64,000 nucleotides of DNA, taken from contig OX578144.1 in assembly GCA_951213105.1 (NCBI GenBank), forward strand, positions 86,069,015-86,133,014, in the 5' to 3' direction. Positions 45,261 through 58,250 of this stretch are shown piece by piece; positions within the stretch are counted from its first letter, which is position 1, and every line of letters starts with the position of its first letter. Under the pieces are notes generated by a model that saw only the letters and a list, made by a program, of their open reading frames with translations, was not told the origin of the DNA and did not search any database. The position numbers and the translations under genes were made by a program. The DNA is from Amaurobius ferox (Eukaryota > Arthropoda > Arachnida > Araneae > Amaurobiidae).

Positions 45261-46800
45261 AATTAACTCTATACCGCACCGAATATCGGCTTCCATACTT
45301 GTAATGGGAGGATTTACCATTTACTAAAATATCGTCTCCTTGTTGCCACCATTTCAAAATAACATGTTATTGCTCCCAAAATTCTAGAAACTTGCATATC
45401 TCCTCAAATGATTAATACATATCGAATACATACATATGACACACACAAACGATATACACAGACATACAAACGCATACACAAACATGCTAACACAGAGCTA
45501 TACAAAAATATTTTTTTATTATGTAAAGATTTCGTATAGCATTAATTTTATTTCAGCATTATTCCGAACAACGTTGGATATATCTGCTAATGTATACTAT
45601 ATATGTCATTATAAGCATACCTTAAGTCTTCGGCATAGATAACCCAAATACGAAAAATTTAAAGAAAATCACAAATAAATAATTACTATAATGTTCAGTG
45701 TTAGTGAAAATTGTACTTGCGAAAAATATGTTGTTAAATTAATTAAGTGGATTTTGACATGTGTTTATTATATGATAAGCTACACACTTGTAATAAAAAT
45801 TCAGACACTGCGTACCAGACAAGCAGCGTGGTTGTAATAGCCAGATTATTAAGGGTGAAATTAGTAATTCGAAGTTCAGATATTACGGAGATAATAATAG
45901 AACGTGTATACAAAAACAGAGTTTCATTTAATTAAATTATGATATCGGTAATACAGTAGAATAATAAGCTTAAATTCAAATTAGACAGATGGCGCTGAGA
46001 TATTAGTGCAATTAAGTTATTAATCAGTTTTTTACAAACGTTATTAATTCATATTTGTACTATGTATTTGTATGTTAAGAAAAATAAACATACATCCTTG
46101 GAAATGAGCATTTTTGTGTTTAATTATCATACTAAATTATAAAAAGATTTTATTTATAAATATTTGGATTTGAGATTTATATATGTGGAAGTACTTGATT
46201 TAAAAAGCCTTTATAACGATTTTGGAATGATAACCATGTTTGTGTCTATAATTGTGTGTTTCTATGTGATATGATTTCAATTAGTTATACATTCAGCTAT
46301 GTCTGTACAGTATAGTATTGAACCATTCATGAGTGTATTACATGTCTGCATAATTTGTATTAAACATGTTTTTTTCTTTTCAGATTTTTCAATAGGCACT
46401 CGTTAGGCACAGAAGATCTTCAATGTTGAATCTTTGCATAGTTGTAGTATTAAGCTCTGGATAGAACCTTATGAAACTAGATATTGAATTAACCATCCCT
46501 GAATGTGGCGAAAATAAGAAGTTATTAGACATATTTCTAGACTCTACAGAAATATTTTTCTGCAAACCCACCGTTGATGTAGAAAACTGAATAACTGCAA
46601 ATTTAAGTAGTGTAGACCACGGGACAGAACATGACAGAACCGGTTATTTGATCTCTCGGATGATGGAGAAAATGTATTATTTTCGGATGTTCATAAGCCC
46701 TTATGGTATGGTTATGGAGGGTGGGATTTAAATGTATTTCCAGACTCAAAAGGCATACTTATAAAATTCATATTTATAAAACATTATTTATAAATATCGA
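45261..46800. other. No gene seen
   Basis: AT-rich unique DNA with an acacac-rich patch at 45435-45490. No supported ORF. Confidence 0.4.
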
Positions 46801-46824
46801 TAATAGGAGGTCCTTGCTCGCTAT

Positions 46825-46995
46825 TTCACCATCCCCCGTAACTCGATTCGCGAGTCAGGAAGCTTCGCTCCTTCTCCAGGGGCTCTCTTCGCGAGCTCTT
46901 TCAACCCATCCGGAGCACACGATCGCTTGTGTCTCCCCTATTGTTCGCTAACTGCCCGTGCTGAGGGACTCCGGCCCCAATTTGTTGTTGCTCAT
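46825..46995. other. GC-rich island of unknown nature
   Basis: About 170 bases much richer in GC than the flanks, with repeated ttcgcgag, gcttcgctcc and cttcgcgagctc words and a terminal tttgttgttg, which reads as (CAACAA) on the minus strand. This could be a reverse-oriented SINE-like element or foreign sequence. Confidence 0.35.
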
Positions 46996-47779
46996 TAATT
47001 GCCGAAACTTGCTTCGCAAGATCTTTCGTTACGCTTGTGTAGATGCCTTATAAGCAAACATATCGTTTCGCAAGCATTATTGTCATGAACAATTAAGAAT
47101 CATTGTTGAAATCGCTGTTGCTATTTCAAAAGAAGTAATATTTAAATGAAGCTGTAAATAATTAATGCATTTTTAATTACTTAAATTAAAAATGCATATA
47201 TTACTTTTTCAAATGGCAACAGCCTTTTCAATAATGAAAGTTACATCTTTTAAATATTACTTGGCCGTATGTTGTTTTAAGATGGCTACGCCGGTTTCAA
47301 GAATGAAAGATAAAATTTTGTGGATAAAAGACAGGGAATAATATTTTCATACAAAAATGGTGTAAACATATGTTCACTTCAAAATTGTACGGAAAATAGA
47401 ATTATTTTTTCTGATTAGAACCGAAATAGGAGGCGACACTAAGACAATGTATTCTTAACCATCATGCAAATTTGCAAATTCAATAGTATGGTACTAACTT
47501 TGACAGATAAACTTGCTATTTAAAAAGGATGTATTTAGCAGCGGCGGCGCCTGCACTTGCTTTTCTTTAATATAGAAACATACATGCTCAATTGTGTTCA
47601 AACTTCCTCAAATGCCATGTATATTAAGCATAACCAATATCTTCACATTAAAAGATAACATTTATTTATTTAACATTTTGCAAATGAGGTTGTATCAAAA
47701 TTTCCTCTTGAATTACAATCCTCAACTGTTTTAAATCCATTCAATCAAAATACTGTTTTGCATATTATCTAACTGCGAT

Positions 47780-48040
47780 TCATATTCATAGATGCTCATT
47801 TAGATTTCATACAATCTTATAATTAAATCAATACTAGTCTCTAAAGCCTTGCATGTATCAATAATGTAGACTTGGCCGTCTGTTGTTACAGAATGGGCAA
47901 CGATAGGGAATTGTGCTGTTTAGTGCCCGTGAAATGTCTAATGATATGCAAATGGTCTTTGAATATCTGATTGCTGATAGTATTTGTGACCTAAACACGT
48001 CTTAACAATGGTTTGGATGTGTCACAACGAATCGTCATCA
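47780..48040. repeat. Family E diverged repeat, copy 5
   Basis: Contains attcatagatgctcatttag, acttggccgtctgttgttac, cgtgaaatgtctaatgatat, gcaaatggtctttgaatatc and gattgctgatagtatttgtg. It has the same order of blocks as the 37-kb copy. Confidence 0.6.
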
Positions 48041-49519
48041 GAATTATTTCTTAACAAAACAAAATAAAACAGAAGAGGATATAACAAATGATGCTTGCAA
48101 AACAAGTTATCACTCTAATATTTGTATTTGAAAATGGAACATGAAATTCTGAAATTTTTAACGTTTTATTTCAATTATATCACAGTTTAAAATATAATAT
48201 ACATCTTTTGAAAAAAATTCGAAATATGTTTGGATTATCATAAGATAGCCATAAGCTAATCACTGGATAATAATAGTCTCATAATAGGATAAATTTCTCT
48301 GGTTCGAATTATGACATTCACCTATAGCGGCCGAAGCGTGAACAAATTCGCCGTCATACACTGTTGCCCCGGCGCACCACATGGTAAGATCACATTACCC
48401 TTTAACCACCCAATATAGATCAAAACTCAGCGGGTTTGATATCCGCAGGGTACCGTTTTGGGAAAGCTACGTGCTGGGAGTTAAATAATAACAGGAGCTT
48501 GTCACACGAGAAAGCAGGTATCGGTTTTGAAAATACCCAGTCTTCCTATTTACCCGTATTCTTCCGAAAATGCAGGTGTTTACATTGTCTTCTTAGGAAG
48601 ATAGGAGCGTCAGAAATAATGAATGTGCCAATATGTAAATAAGGATTTTGCATTTATAGGAGTAAAATAATGAATTTGTCGTTAATCTATTACATATTTA
48701 AGAATTATAAGACTGGCAGATGCCTGAAAACTATATTTAATTAAAACTTGGGTAGCGCAAATCAAATATTAACTAAGTATGAGAGATGTCAATTTTTATT
48801 TGTCATGTATCATTAAATTTCACTTCAATTTGAGAACTTGTGTTTCCAGACTCTGTCTACTTTTGACAATAATTGGATGTAACCCAATTTACTAAATTTT
48901 CCCATCATTCCCTCATTTATATTACAAATGACACCTTGTGGATATTGTAATTGGAATGATGACCTGGAGGTAGAATAACCTTTTCTCGGAATAAGTGCAA
49001 GGTCATGGCTAAGTTCGTCTTAAGAATTAAATTAATTTCACGGATCAAGAAGGCACAAATGAACTTATTATTTCAATAGCATATTCCGAAAGTTGTTATA
49101 TTCTATTCATATTAGATTGGTATTCATAACGAAACAATGAGCTGTTTCTAGAGAGCACAAGGCAAATTTGAGTTTTGATGTTTGATACCTCAAATGTACT
49201 CCATACATTTATTTATTTGATATGTATTCAAATTTTTATCGGGATAATGTCATTAAACGAACTGATTATCTATATAGAAACAGCATAAGTATTATCTATA
49301 ACCTTTTAATCATCTGGTTTCAATATATGTTCTTAATAACTTCATTTGTGTATGAGGATATTTACTTTACTTCATATGTGTTAGAGGAACATACTTTTCA
49401 TGTTCACAACTGTTTCTATAAGAAAAATTATTTGTTTATTTTTCTTAAATATAACTTTTCAAATAAACATTTTTATACAAATCTGCACTTGTTTACATCA
49501 ATGTTTTATATTTTTTACT
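48041..49519. other. No gene seen
   Basis: AT-rich, with a GC-rich patch at 48320-48440 that has a B box-like ggttcgaatta but no matching A box. The 128-residue plus-strand ORF 49222-49608 is Tyr/Phe-rich and runs into a SINE arm, so I do not call it. Confidence 0.4.
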
Positions 49520-49785
49520 TATCCTACTTGTCTAAAATAAAACCAACAAGACATAAGTCCATGGCAAAATGGGAGAGAATGCAGCTTAAATTCGTCCAAC
49601 GACTTTAGGCTTACCATGGTACAAGATTGGCATTTTCTAATACCAACCAAGTCATATCTGAACCCCGTGGGGGTGGCATCACAGGGATCATTCCCTCCGT
49701 TTCTTTCCCATCACCTCATTGAAGGTCTCTCGGACCTACATATTTAACATGCTCATACTCCACGTAGACACAGAGATAATGCTTC
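49520..49785 (-). mobile_element. SINE copy, left arm of inverted pair
   Basis: Reverse complement of 49880-50120, with matching catggtacaagattggcatt, ccaaccaagtcatatctgaa, ccccgtgggggtggcatc and actccacgtagaca. Its middle resembles the body of the 5S-headed SINE (ttaacatg-tcatactccac). Confidence 0.75.
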
Positions 49786-49879
49786 AGAAATCCATTTAGG
49801 ACAGAATAGATCAATGGTACGTTGATCGCATTTGGAAGGCTTGAATTTGATTTATGACGCTGTCTCAAATTATCACACT

Positions 49880-50150
49880 ATCTACGTGGAGTATGGACAC
49901 GTTAAATCCGTAAGTCCGACAGTCCGCAAGACCTTGAAAGAGGTGAGGGCAAGGCACGATGCCTGTGGATGCCAGCCCCATGGGGCTCAGATCTCACTTG
50001 GTTGGTATTAGAAAATATCAAACTTGTACCATGGTGCGCCTGGAGTCGTTGGACGAAAAGACGCTACATTCTCTCTCACTTTGCCATAGACTTATGCCTT
50101 AAAGACCTTGTTTCAGACAAGTAGGAAAAGAAACAACAATAACAACAATT
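49880..50150 (+). mobile_element. SINE copy, right arm of inverted pair
   Basis: Contains ctacgtggagtatggacacg, gttaaatccgtaagtcc, agaggtgagggcaagg, gatgcctgtggatgccagcc and ends aaacaacaataacaacaa. The order of blocks matches the 5S SINE body (gtggagtacgatcacgttaa, ccgtaagtcc, gaggttgatggtagggg), but the tail differs. No 5S or tRNA head is attached. Confidence 0.75.
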
Positions 50151-50161
50151 TTATATATTTA

Positions 50162-52112
50162 AAAAAAATCTGATGTGGACAGCACATGACTTTCCTTATA
50201 TATTTCAATGAATTTACATCTTACGGTGAAAAAGTGATGAAGTGATCCATGGCTCATTGTTTGTAACAATAATTGTACACTTGGCGCTTTTCCGAATGAA
50301 AACATGTAAAACTATTTCGTACGCAATTAACTTATATTTTATGCAACTCTAAATTAACAATTATCAATATTGATAGCGTCCTCAATAAGCAATATAGTCC
50401 ACATATTTAAATATTTTAATAATACATTCATCAATTGGGCGTCATTTTCATTAACTTAGCGTCATTTTTGCAATTTTGATGATATTTTCCTCAATGTGGC
50501 GCTAAATAACGCGCAGGATGGTGATATTTAGAAGATCATTCCTTATATAATAGAAGGTATACCCATCATATGACGGAATTAAAAATTTGCAAAATATTGT
50601 ATGTCATTTGGCGTCATTTTTATCAACTTGAATACGATTTTATCAATTTAATAGTATTTTTGTCAGTCACCAAGTTAGCGATATGCCGCCCAAAATTCGT
50701 TGCCAGAATGTCGCCAGGACTTACAGATGGAAAAATAGGTTATTCTTATTGCAGAGTCTTATATTCCTTGGAAGATACTGAATTTTCATCAGTCTTCATT
50801 TTCAATGATTTAGCATCATTTTTATCAATTTGGTTAATTTTTTATCAATTTGTCGATATTTTAGTCAATTTGACAACATTCAAAAACTCGATAAGATGGC
50901 GATATTCCATAAAACTCGTCGTTAAAATTTTGCCAAGCATTGGGGATGGAGAAATAGGTTATTCTTATAATAGATAAACAGAACATATGATGGAAATCAG
51001 AATTTGCGAGAAATTACTTCTCGTCTGGCGTCATTTTTATCTATTTGGCGACATTTTTGTCATTTTAGCAACATTTAAAATAGTCGCCAAGTAAACGACG
51101 TCCCACTAAAATTCTCGTCAAGCGTTACGAAAGGAAGGATTTAGAAATCTGATACTCGTATAATCTAAGCTTATGTTCTTTCCAATATATTGAACTTTCA
51201 TCTAGTCGTCATTTTCATTGATTTAGTGCCATTTTTATCCATTTGGTGACATTTTCATTAATTTGGTGACATTTTCATTACTTTGGCAACATTTAAAATC
51301 TCCCCAAGCGTTATGGACTGAGAAATGAGTTATTCTTTTAGCAGATAAACGACTATTGGCGTCCAATTGCAGAAGTATTATTAAAGTATATTTTCTCAAG
51401 AATTTAACTAGCTAGATCCACGAAAATGATTTCACCCAATTTATCGCATGATACTACTTATGCAAAGTGAACATCTTTCACAGTAGGATATATATATATA
51501 TTTTATTTTATATGAATTTTTGATAATTTTTTTTAAAAAATGAGCAATATCTCGAGAACAGGTCATGCTAGTGTTTTTAAATTAGTGTCATTAGTTTTCC
51601 AATGAAAAATTACATAATTGATTATTTGCATAACTTTATTAAAGGTTTTTATTTTTGATGATTTCTTCAATATTACACTTGAAAATTTTGGGGAGTGTTC
51701 CGAACATTCGATTGCGCATAAAATCAATAGGATTACAGTATCCATGGCCTGTATTTTTTGCACCAAATTGCGTTCGAATCGGTCCATTCGTTCGTCATTT
51801 ATCATCCACAGATTCACTGACACACACACAGTCACACACACACACACACACACCTACTTTCACACACATAGTCACACACACACACCTACTTTCACACACA
51901 CACACACCTACTTTCACACACACACATGCTTTCACACACATGCTTTCACACACATACATACTTTCACACACACACACAAACAGGCATCATCATCTCAAAA
52001 ACGTTTGATACGTGTTCAGAGATGCTTGAAGCGTGCTCTCCCGTCTAAAACTCGAATTCGAAATTTTGACCCCGTCACAATACTTTCCTTATACATTATA
52101 TGTATATAAAAA
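50162..52112 (-). mobile_element. Family B element, copy B4, expanded
   Basis: Reverse copy of about 1.95 kb, double the usual length. The extra length comes from repeated tcgccaagcgttatggatgg / gagaaataggttattctta modules near 50711, 50931, 51117 and 51305. (CA)n with ctttcacacaca repeats spans 51830-51980. Both termini are present. ORFs on both strands (50570-50977, 51563-52109) are by-products. Confidence 0.75.
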
Positions 52113-52127
52113 AGTAACAATTCTTGG

Positions 52128-53415
52128 TACTTTCCTTATATACATAGTATAATGTGTAAGGAAAGTATTGTGACGATGTCGAAAATTTGATTTCGAGTTT
52201 TCGACGGGAGAACACGTTTCAAGCATCTCTGAATACGAATGAAACGGTTTTGAGATGTTGTCTAGCGCGCGCGCACGTGTGTGTGTGTGTGTGTTAGTGA
52301 GACTGTGGAGACGATATCTCACGAAAGAATGGACCGATTTCAACGAAATTTGGTATAAAAATTGCAATTCGTAAATACTGGAAGCCTATCCTTTTCAAAC
52401 TAAATCGGATGGCCAAACCCCATATATTTTTGAGTGAAATTTTGAAAAAATCACCAAAAAATCAAAACCTTTAATGACGTTACGCAAATAGTCATTTCTT
52501 TGACTGTAATTTTCATTTTGATTGAAATAAACTTTTTATATGTAATATCAGGCGATGAATTTGGTGATATCATTATCGTGGATCTAGCTTGTGAATCATC
52601 AGAAAATATGCTTTGGGTAATACTCTTGTATTTGGATGCCAATAGTCATGTATCTGCTACAAGAATAACTTCTATTTCCGTCCATAACGCTTGTCGAGAT
52701 TTTGACGACGAGTTTGGTCAACTTGGCGACTTTTTTTAATGTTACCAATTTGATCAAAATGACGCTAACTCAATGAAAATGACCACTAATTGATGAAAGT
52801 TCAATATCTTGGAAATTATATGGAAATAAAGAGTTGACTTGGCGACAATTTTAAATATTGCAAAGTAAAAAAAGTGTCTCTAAATTGATAAAAATAACGC
52901 CATATGGGAAGTAATGTTTTGCAAATTCTGATATCCGTCATATGACGGGCATATCTTCAAGTATATAAGGAATGATCTTCTCTCCGTTTGTCTGTAACAC
53001 TTGCTGATGCATTTGGCGAACTTAGCGAATAATTCAGCAAAGTATCTCAAACTTGGCGATATTTCGCCCCCAGATTGATAAAACTATCGTCAAAATTGTA
53101 AAAATGACGATACATTAATGAAATGACGCCTAATTCATGAATGAATCATTAAATTATTTTAATATATGGACTACATCGCTTACTGAGGATGCTCTCAATA
53201 TAGATAATTGTTTATTTAGAGAGGCGCAAAATATAAGTTTATCGGGTACTTTGAAATATTATTACATTTTGTAATCCCGAAAATCGGCAAATGTACAATT
53301 CAACTATAAAAACTATAAAAACACAGTACCGTGGTTCTTATGCATTATTTTTTGTTGTAAAAGGAGTAAATTCATTGCATTGCATAAGTAACGTCAGATA
53401 CTGCCCACATAAATT
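52128..53415 (+). mobile_element. Family B element, copy B5, head-to-head with B4
   Basis: Starts tactttccttatatacatag only about 16 bases after the end of B4, in opposite orientation. It has gcgcgcgcacgtgtgtg at 52265-52282 and an expanded internal region like B4. The right end is decayed near actgcccacataaatt (53400). Confidence 0.7.
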
Positions 53416-53599
53416 ATTTTCCATGTTCCTTGAAAATTCCTTATTCCTGACAAAATTCTTCGCAAAAACTTGTTCTTTTTTTTTCTCTAAATAATGTATT
53501 TTTAAGAGAATTTTTTTACAAAATTCTACACTTACTTTTACCTTGTTATACATTTTCATATTCGCAGAACTCACGTAGAGTAGATTTCAAAGATATAAT

Positions 53600-53760
53600 C
53601 GCGCTTCCATTGCAGCTGTAAAGAACCTTGTTGCCCCAATCGGGAATCGAACCATGAATCTTCGTACTGGCCAGACAACGTTCAACCGTGGAGTTAATGC
53701 GATGGAATTGCAATCTCTTAATTGTCGAAGTGGATTTTGCATTCTTCTCCAGCTAAGATC
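53600..53760 (-). mobile_element. tRNA-like SINE family D, copy 1
   Basis: On the minus strand: ggttgaacgttgtctggcca, gtacgaagattcatggttcg and attcccgattggggc resemble a tRNA-derived head with B box GGTTCGATTCC. The second copy is at 55010-55110. No tail or target duplication could be found. Confidence 0.55.
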
Positions 53761-53852
53761 GGATTGACCTGCAACTTGACAGTATGACTGACCACTTCTT
53801 GATATTTGTACCCTAAGAGAGACTCCAGATATTCTATACTTACTCAGGTTAT

Positions 53853-54817
53853 TATTACTTTTCTGATATACATAGTTTACTATATAAGGAAAGTATTAAT
53901 GTGACGGCGTCAACAATCCAAATTGGAAATTTTGATAGCAGAGCACGTTTCAAGCATCCCTAATCACGATTCGAATATCTTTGAGGTGATGTCTGTGTGT
54001 GTGTGTGTGTGTCAGTGAGTCTTGGAGTCGATATATCACGAATGAATTAAGCAATTCGAATGAAATTTGGCATGTGTACGTAAAATCCGTGAATACTGGA
54101 AGCCTACTGTTTTTACACTCAATCGAATGTTCAGAACTGCCAAAATATTCTAGTTCAATTTTGAATCTCTTTTTTTAAATCAAAAACCTTTAATAAAGTA
54201 ACGCAAAATGACATTTGTTGAGTAATCTTTTCTTAGCAAACGATTGACATAAACTTTAGAACGCTGCATGAACCGTTATCGAGATACCGCATATTTTTCA
54301 AATAAATCTATCAAAAAATCCCACAAATTAAAAAAAAATATTAACTGTTGAGAAACATGTTCATTTTTCATATGTATTATCATGCGACACATTTGGTGAC
54401 GACATCATTATCATGTATCTAGCTAGTTCCATTCATGAGAAAATATACTTTGAGTAATACTTTTGTATTTGAACGCCAATAGTCATTTAGCTGCTTTATG
54501 AATAATTTATCTCTCCGTCCATAACGCTTGGCGAGATTTTAGCGACAAATTTTGCGGAATGTCGCCAACTTAGCGACTTTTTTAAATGTTGCTAATTAAC
54601 GTAAATCTCGCCGTAAAAAATACGTAAAAAATGGATAACGTAAAAATGGATAAAAATGATGCTAAATCAATGAAAATGGCGACTAATACACGAAAATTCA
54701 GTAACTTCGAAAGAACATGAGTATCTACTATAAGAATAACCTATTTTTTTACTGTAAAAGTAGTAAATTCATTGCATTATATAAGGAAAGTCATGTGTTG
54801 CCCACATCAGATTTTTT
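53853..54817 (+). mobile_element. Family B element, copy B6
   Basis: Diverged left end (ctatataaggaaagtatt), (TG)n at 53996-54012, standard internal motifs, and right end catgtgttgcccacatcaga. It lies between the two family D SINE copies. Confidence 0.75.
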
Positions 54818-55009
54818 CTCTTAGTGAAAATCGTGCTTTTTAATGAACTCTTATATTTATATTGGCCTTATATTATTATCGGCCTCTTATATTATTATCG
54901 GCCCCAAATATGCCAGAGTCTACTTAGTTCGTACTAATCGTTTCACAGTCACTTTCAAACTTCTAGCATCACTGCACTAACCTGATGGGTAAATGTTTTC
55001 GAGCGCTAT

Positions 55010-55110
55010 TGTAAAGAACCTTGCTGCTCCAATAGGGAATGCGAACCACGGAACTTCGTACTGGCTAGTCAACGCTGTACTGTCGAACTATTGGGATGTA
55101 ATTGCAAGCT
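55010..55110 (-). mobile_element. tRNA-like SINE family D, copy 2
   Basis: Matches copy 1 over gtaaagaaccttgctgctcc, gggaatgcgaaccacgg and cttcgtactggctagtcaac. The B box has an extra base (ggttcgcattcc). Confidence 0.5.
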
Positions 55111-55179
55111 TTTACTATCGAAGTATCACTGCCCAGTTAACAACATCCATCGACTAGTTTCACACTTATTATGAGTTTG

Positions 55180-56140
55180 TGGCCATATGCCGATATCTGC
55201 AGGTCATCAAGAGAAATATATACATGCTCAATTTTGTGAATCTTTATAGAGACCAAATTCACTTCTACCAAGCTTCAAACCAGCTGTTATCTTTTCTCTA
55301 TTCTAAAAAGCATTTCATTTTATGTTATTTATTTTCTCCTTTGAATCCTAAATTTGGGAGAGCTGCTATAGGAGAGCTATGTGTGTATGAATTTGATTAG
55401 TGAAGTCACGTACAGATTACGCTCAGTTAAAATATAAGTAATCTTTCTGCATAAATAAGACTGAATTTGTGGGTCCCCACATAGGTTCCTCCAAAATTGG
55501 ACATATAGCCAGTTTTCTTTTGCTGGCATTGGAGGCAACAGCTATTTCATGTTATGCTATCTGTAATGAATCCATTACACAATTTTTAATAGTCAAATAG
55601 TAATTCTTTTCCTAAATGTGGATTAAATGCAAGAGATTATTTTCAATCATTTCACAAAAATATTCTCTCAATATAAAAAAAAAATTCTAATTTTTGACAC
55701 TGCATATACAATATGTGTCACAGGATCGCGGCATGGTTTTGTGATATCCTTTACACAAGTTTCAATGTACATAATAGGCCACTTTATTTTACCAAACCCA
55801 TATTGTAACACGCATATATAAGCAGTGTATCTCTCTAGATTCACCAAGGAAGAATCAGTGGGAAAAAAGTGTTTAATTATTTATTTCCCCCTTTTCTGGT
55901 GGGAAAATTATGTCGTAGGGTGACGACATCTTTTATAATATTTTGTTATAGTATATACAAGTATAACCAATGCCCCCTTCAAAACTTTATAAGAGGCTTG
56001 TTGATCCAACCACACATCTTCAATTGCAAATATTCACTAACATATTATAAATTGCTGTATGGCATATTGTGGGAAAATAGCAAATTGGTAGAATTTCAAA
56101 AAATGTACTTTACGGATTGTACTGTACGAGGTCGGAATGA
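55180..56140. other. No gene seen
   Basis: Unique AT-rich DNA. ORFs at 55179, 55627 and 55869 are Phe/Tyr/Ile-rich and unsupported. Confidence 0.4.
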
Positions 56141-56142
56141 GA

Positions 56143-56939
56143 AAAAAAAATCTGATGTGGGCAACACATGACTTTCCTTATATAATGCAATGAATTTACT
56201 ACTTTTACAGTTAAAAAAATGTTTTCCTTATAGTAGATACTTATATTCTTTCCAAGATATTGAATTTTCTTCAATGAGCCGTCATTTTAATTGGTTTAGC
56301 GTCATTTTTATCAATTTGGCGAGATTTTTGCTAATTTGGCAACAATTAAAAATGTCGCCATGCTGGCGACATTCCGCCAAATTCGTAGCCAAAATCTCGC
56401 CAAGCGTTATGGACGGAGAAATAAGTTATTCTTACAGTAGATAAATGACTATTGGCGTTCAAATACAAAAGTATTACTCAAAGTATATTTTTTCATAAAT
56501 GGAACGTGCTATATCCACGAGAATAATATCACCAAATTTATCGCATAGTATTACATATGAAAAGTGAACATGTTTCTCAATAGGAAATATATATATTTTT
56601 TTATTTTATATAACTTTTTGATAATTTTTTTGAAAAATGTGCAATATCTCGAGAGCGGTTCATGTTAGCGTTCTAAAATTTATATCAATCGTTTTCTAAT
56701 GAAAAATTACATAAGAAATGTCTATTTGCGTAACTTTATTAGCGGTTTTGATTTTTTGACGATTTTTTCAAAATTTCATTCGAAAATTTAGGGGGGTTCT
56801 GAGCATTCGATTGCGTATAAAAACAATAGGCTTCCAGTGTTTACAGATTGTGATTTTTGTACCAAATTTGTTTCGAATCGGTCCATTCGTTCGTCAGTTA
56901 TCGTCTCCACAGGCCCACTGACACACATACACACACACA

Positions 56940-56972
<33 letters not shown>

Positions 56973-57098
56973 CACTTCAAAAATGTTTGATTCGTGATCA
57001 GGGATGCTTGAAACGTGCTCTCCCGTCGAAAACTCGAATTCGAATTTTCGACCCCGTCACAATACTTTCCTTATACATTATGTATATAAGGAAAGTTA
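56143..57098 (-). mobile_element. Family B element, copy B7
   Basis: Well-preserved reverse copy. Left end aaaaaaaatctgatgtgggc with hairpin atgtg-gcaac-cacat type; (CA)n at 56923-56971; right end palindrome actttccttatacattatg / tatataaggaaagt. Confidence 0.85.
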
Positions 57099-57099
57099 A

Positions 57100-58090
57100 A
57101 ATACAAATAGATAAAATTGCCATTATTTTTATATCTTATTTATATCATCTGTTTTCCCTGTCTGTGGATGTAAAAGTATATAGTTAATTTTCAGTATGGC
57201 GAATCTTTCTAATTTTTATATCTTTGTACACATTCAATAAAAGTAATTCACATTTCCTAAGAAGATAAAAATATAAACAATTTTACAAATGTATTCATTT
57301 ATATATTTGTTAAAATGCAGCCTTGTTTCCAAGATATTTTTATTTAGCACACGTTATATACAGTTTATAGTATCAGTTATTTTGTTTTCATGAACTTTCA
57401 CGGCTATACAGTTTTCTGCAATTTAATTTTAATAAAAACGAAACTATTGTTTTGCTTTCACATTTGTTTCGCTTTCTATTTTGTTATCCGTACATAAAAA
57501 CAAAGTTTATATTCATCAGCCAAAAATAATTTATAAATTTAGAGTAAAACATGCATTCCCAGAAATGAAATAAACTCATTCTTTGTTTTCCAAATTATGA
57601 TTATATTAAATTATTTTGACTTCTACATACGAATGGTTTATTGCATTCTGATTTTATCTCACAGTAAAATATTTCATTGTGGTCACGATCCTAATACTTA
57701 ATTCACTCCATGCTATTCCGTATCTATTGAACTTCTGAAATTTTATTAGATTTCGGTACCAGATGTATTTCAAATAAAAATTTTGATACGTTTGCAAAAA
57801 TGCAAAATTTAATAATTTGTCTGCATAGTTGCGTTCTATGTAAGCATATTGAAGAATTAAATTGTTCCAATAATCCTGTTTTTTTATTCCTTATAGATTA
57901 TTTGCTTAACCAAGAACTGAATATATTATAATATATTAAAGAGTTTTAGAATGTATTGTAAATAGAAAAGTATAACACGAGATTGAGAAATAAGAATTTT
58001 GTTGTAGAGGTGCAGCATTTCTTCCAGAGCAACATTATTATCTCTTTAAAGACAAAGACTAAAGTGCATTAAATGAATACATAAACATAT
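57100..58090. other. No gene seen
   Basis: AT-rich unique DNA without a recognisable ORF or repeat. Confidence 0.45.
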
Positions 58091-58104
58091 TTGTAAAGAT
58101 CTGG

Positions 58105-58250
58105 GATAATGATTCTCAACCTTTTTCGCTTGGTGGAATTCAAGCAAAATATTTCGCAAAATCTCGTGGAATTTTAATTGGGTTGGACAAGTAAGAATCT
58201 GAAAAAAGGAATTCTAAAAGTGATTTTATATCCTCTAGAATCACCCTTAG
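58105..58250. repeat. Possible hAT-like element end
   Basis: aatgattctcaaccttttt followed by cgcttggtggaattcaa resembles the common hAT terminus (cagtggttctcaacc). Similar words occur at 19802 (gatttccaaccttttcg) and 63257 (cagtgattctcagcc). No partner terminus or 8-bp duplication found. Confidence 0.3.

Noticed and set aside
48320..48440. Possible tRNA-derived SINE around ggttcgaatta
   Set aside because: No A box at the right distance, no tail and no second copy in the window.
49222..49608. 128-residue Tyr/Phe-rich ORF
   Set aside because: AT-rich composition gives Tyr/Phe/Ile runs; the last third is the left arm of an inverted SINE pair.
51618..52109. 163-residue ORF with His/Thr repeats
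   Set aside because: Translation of the (CA)n microsatellite and flanks of family B copy B4; equivalent frames appear wherever family B has a CA run (8102, 16852, 56837).
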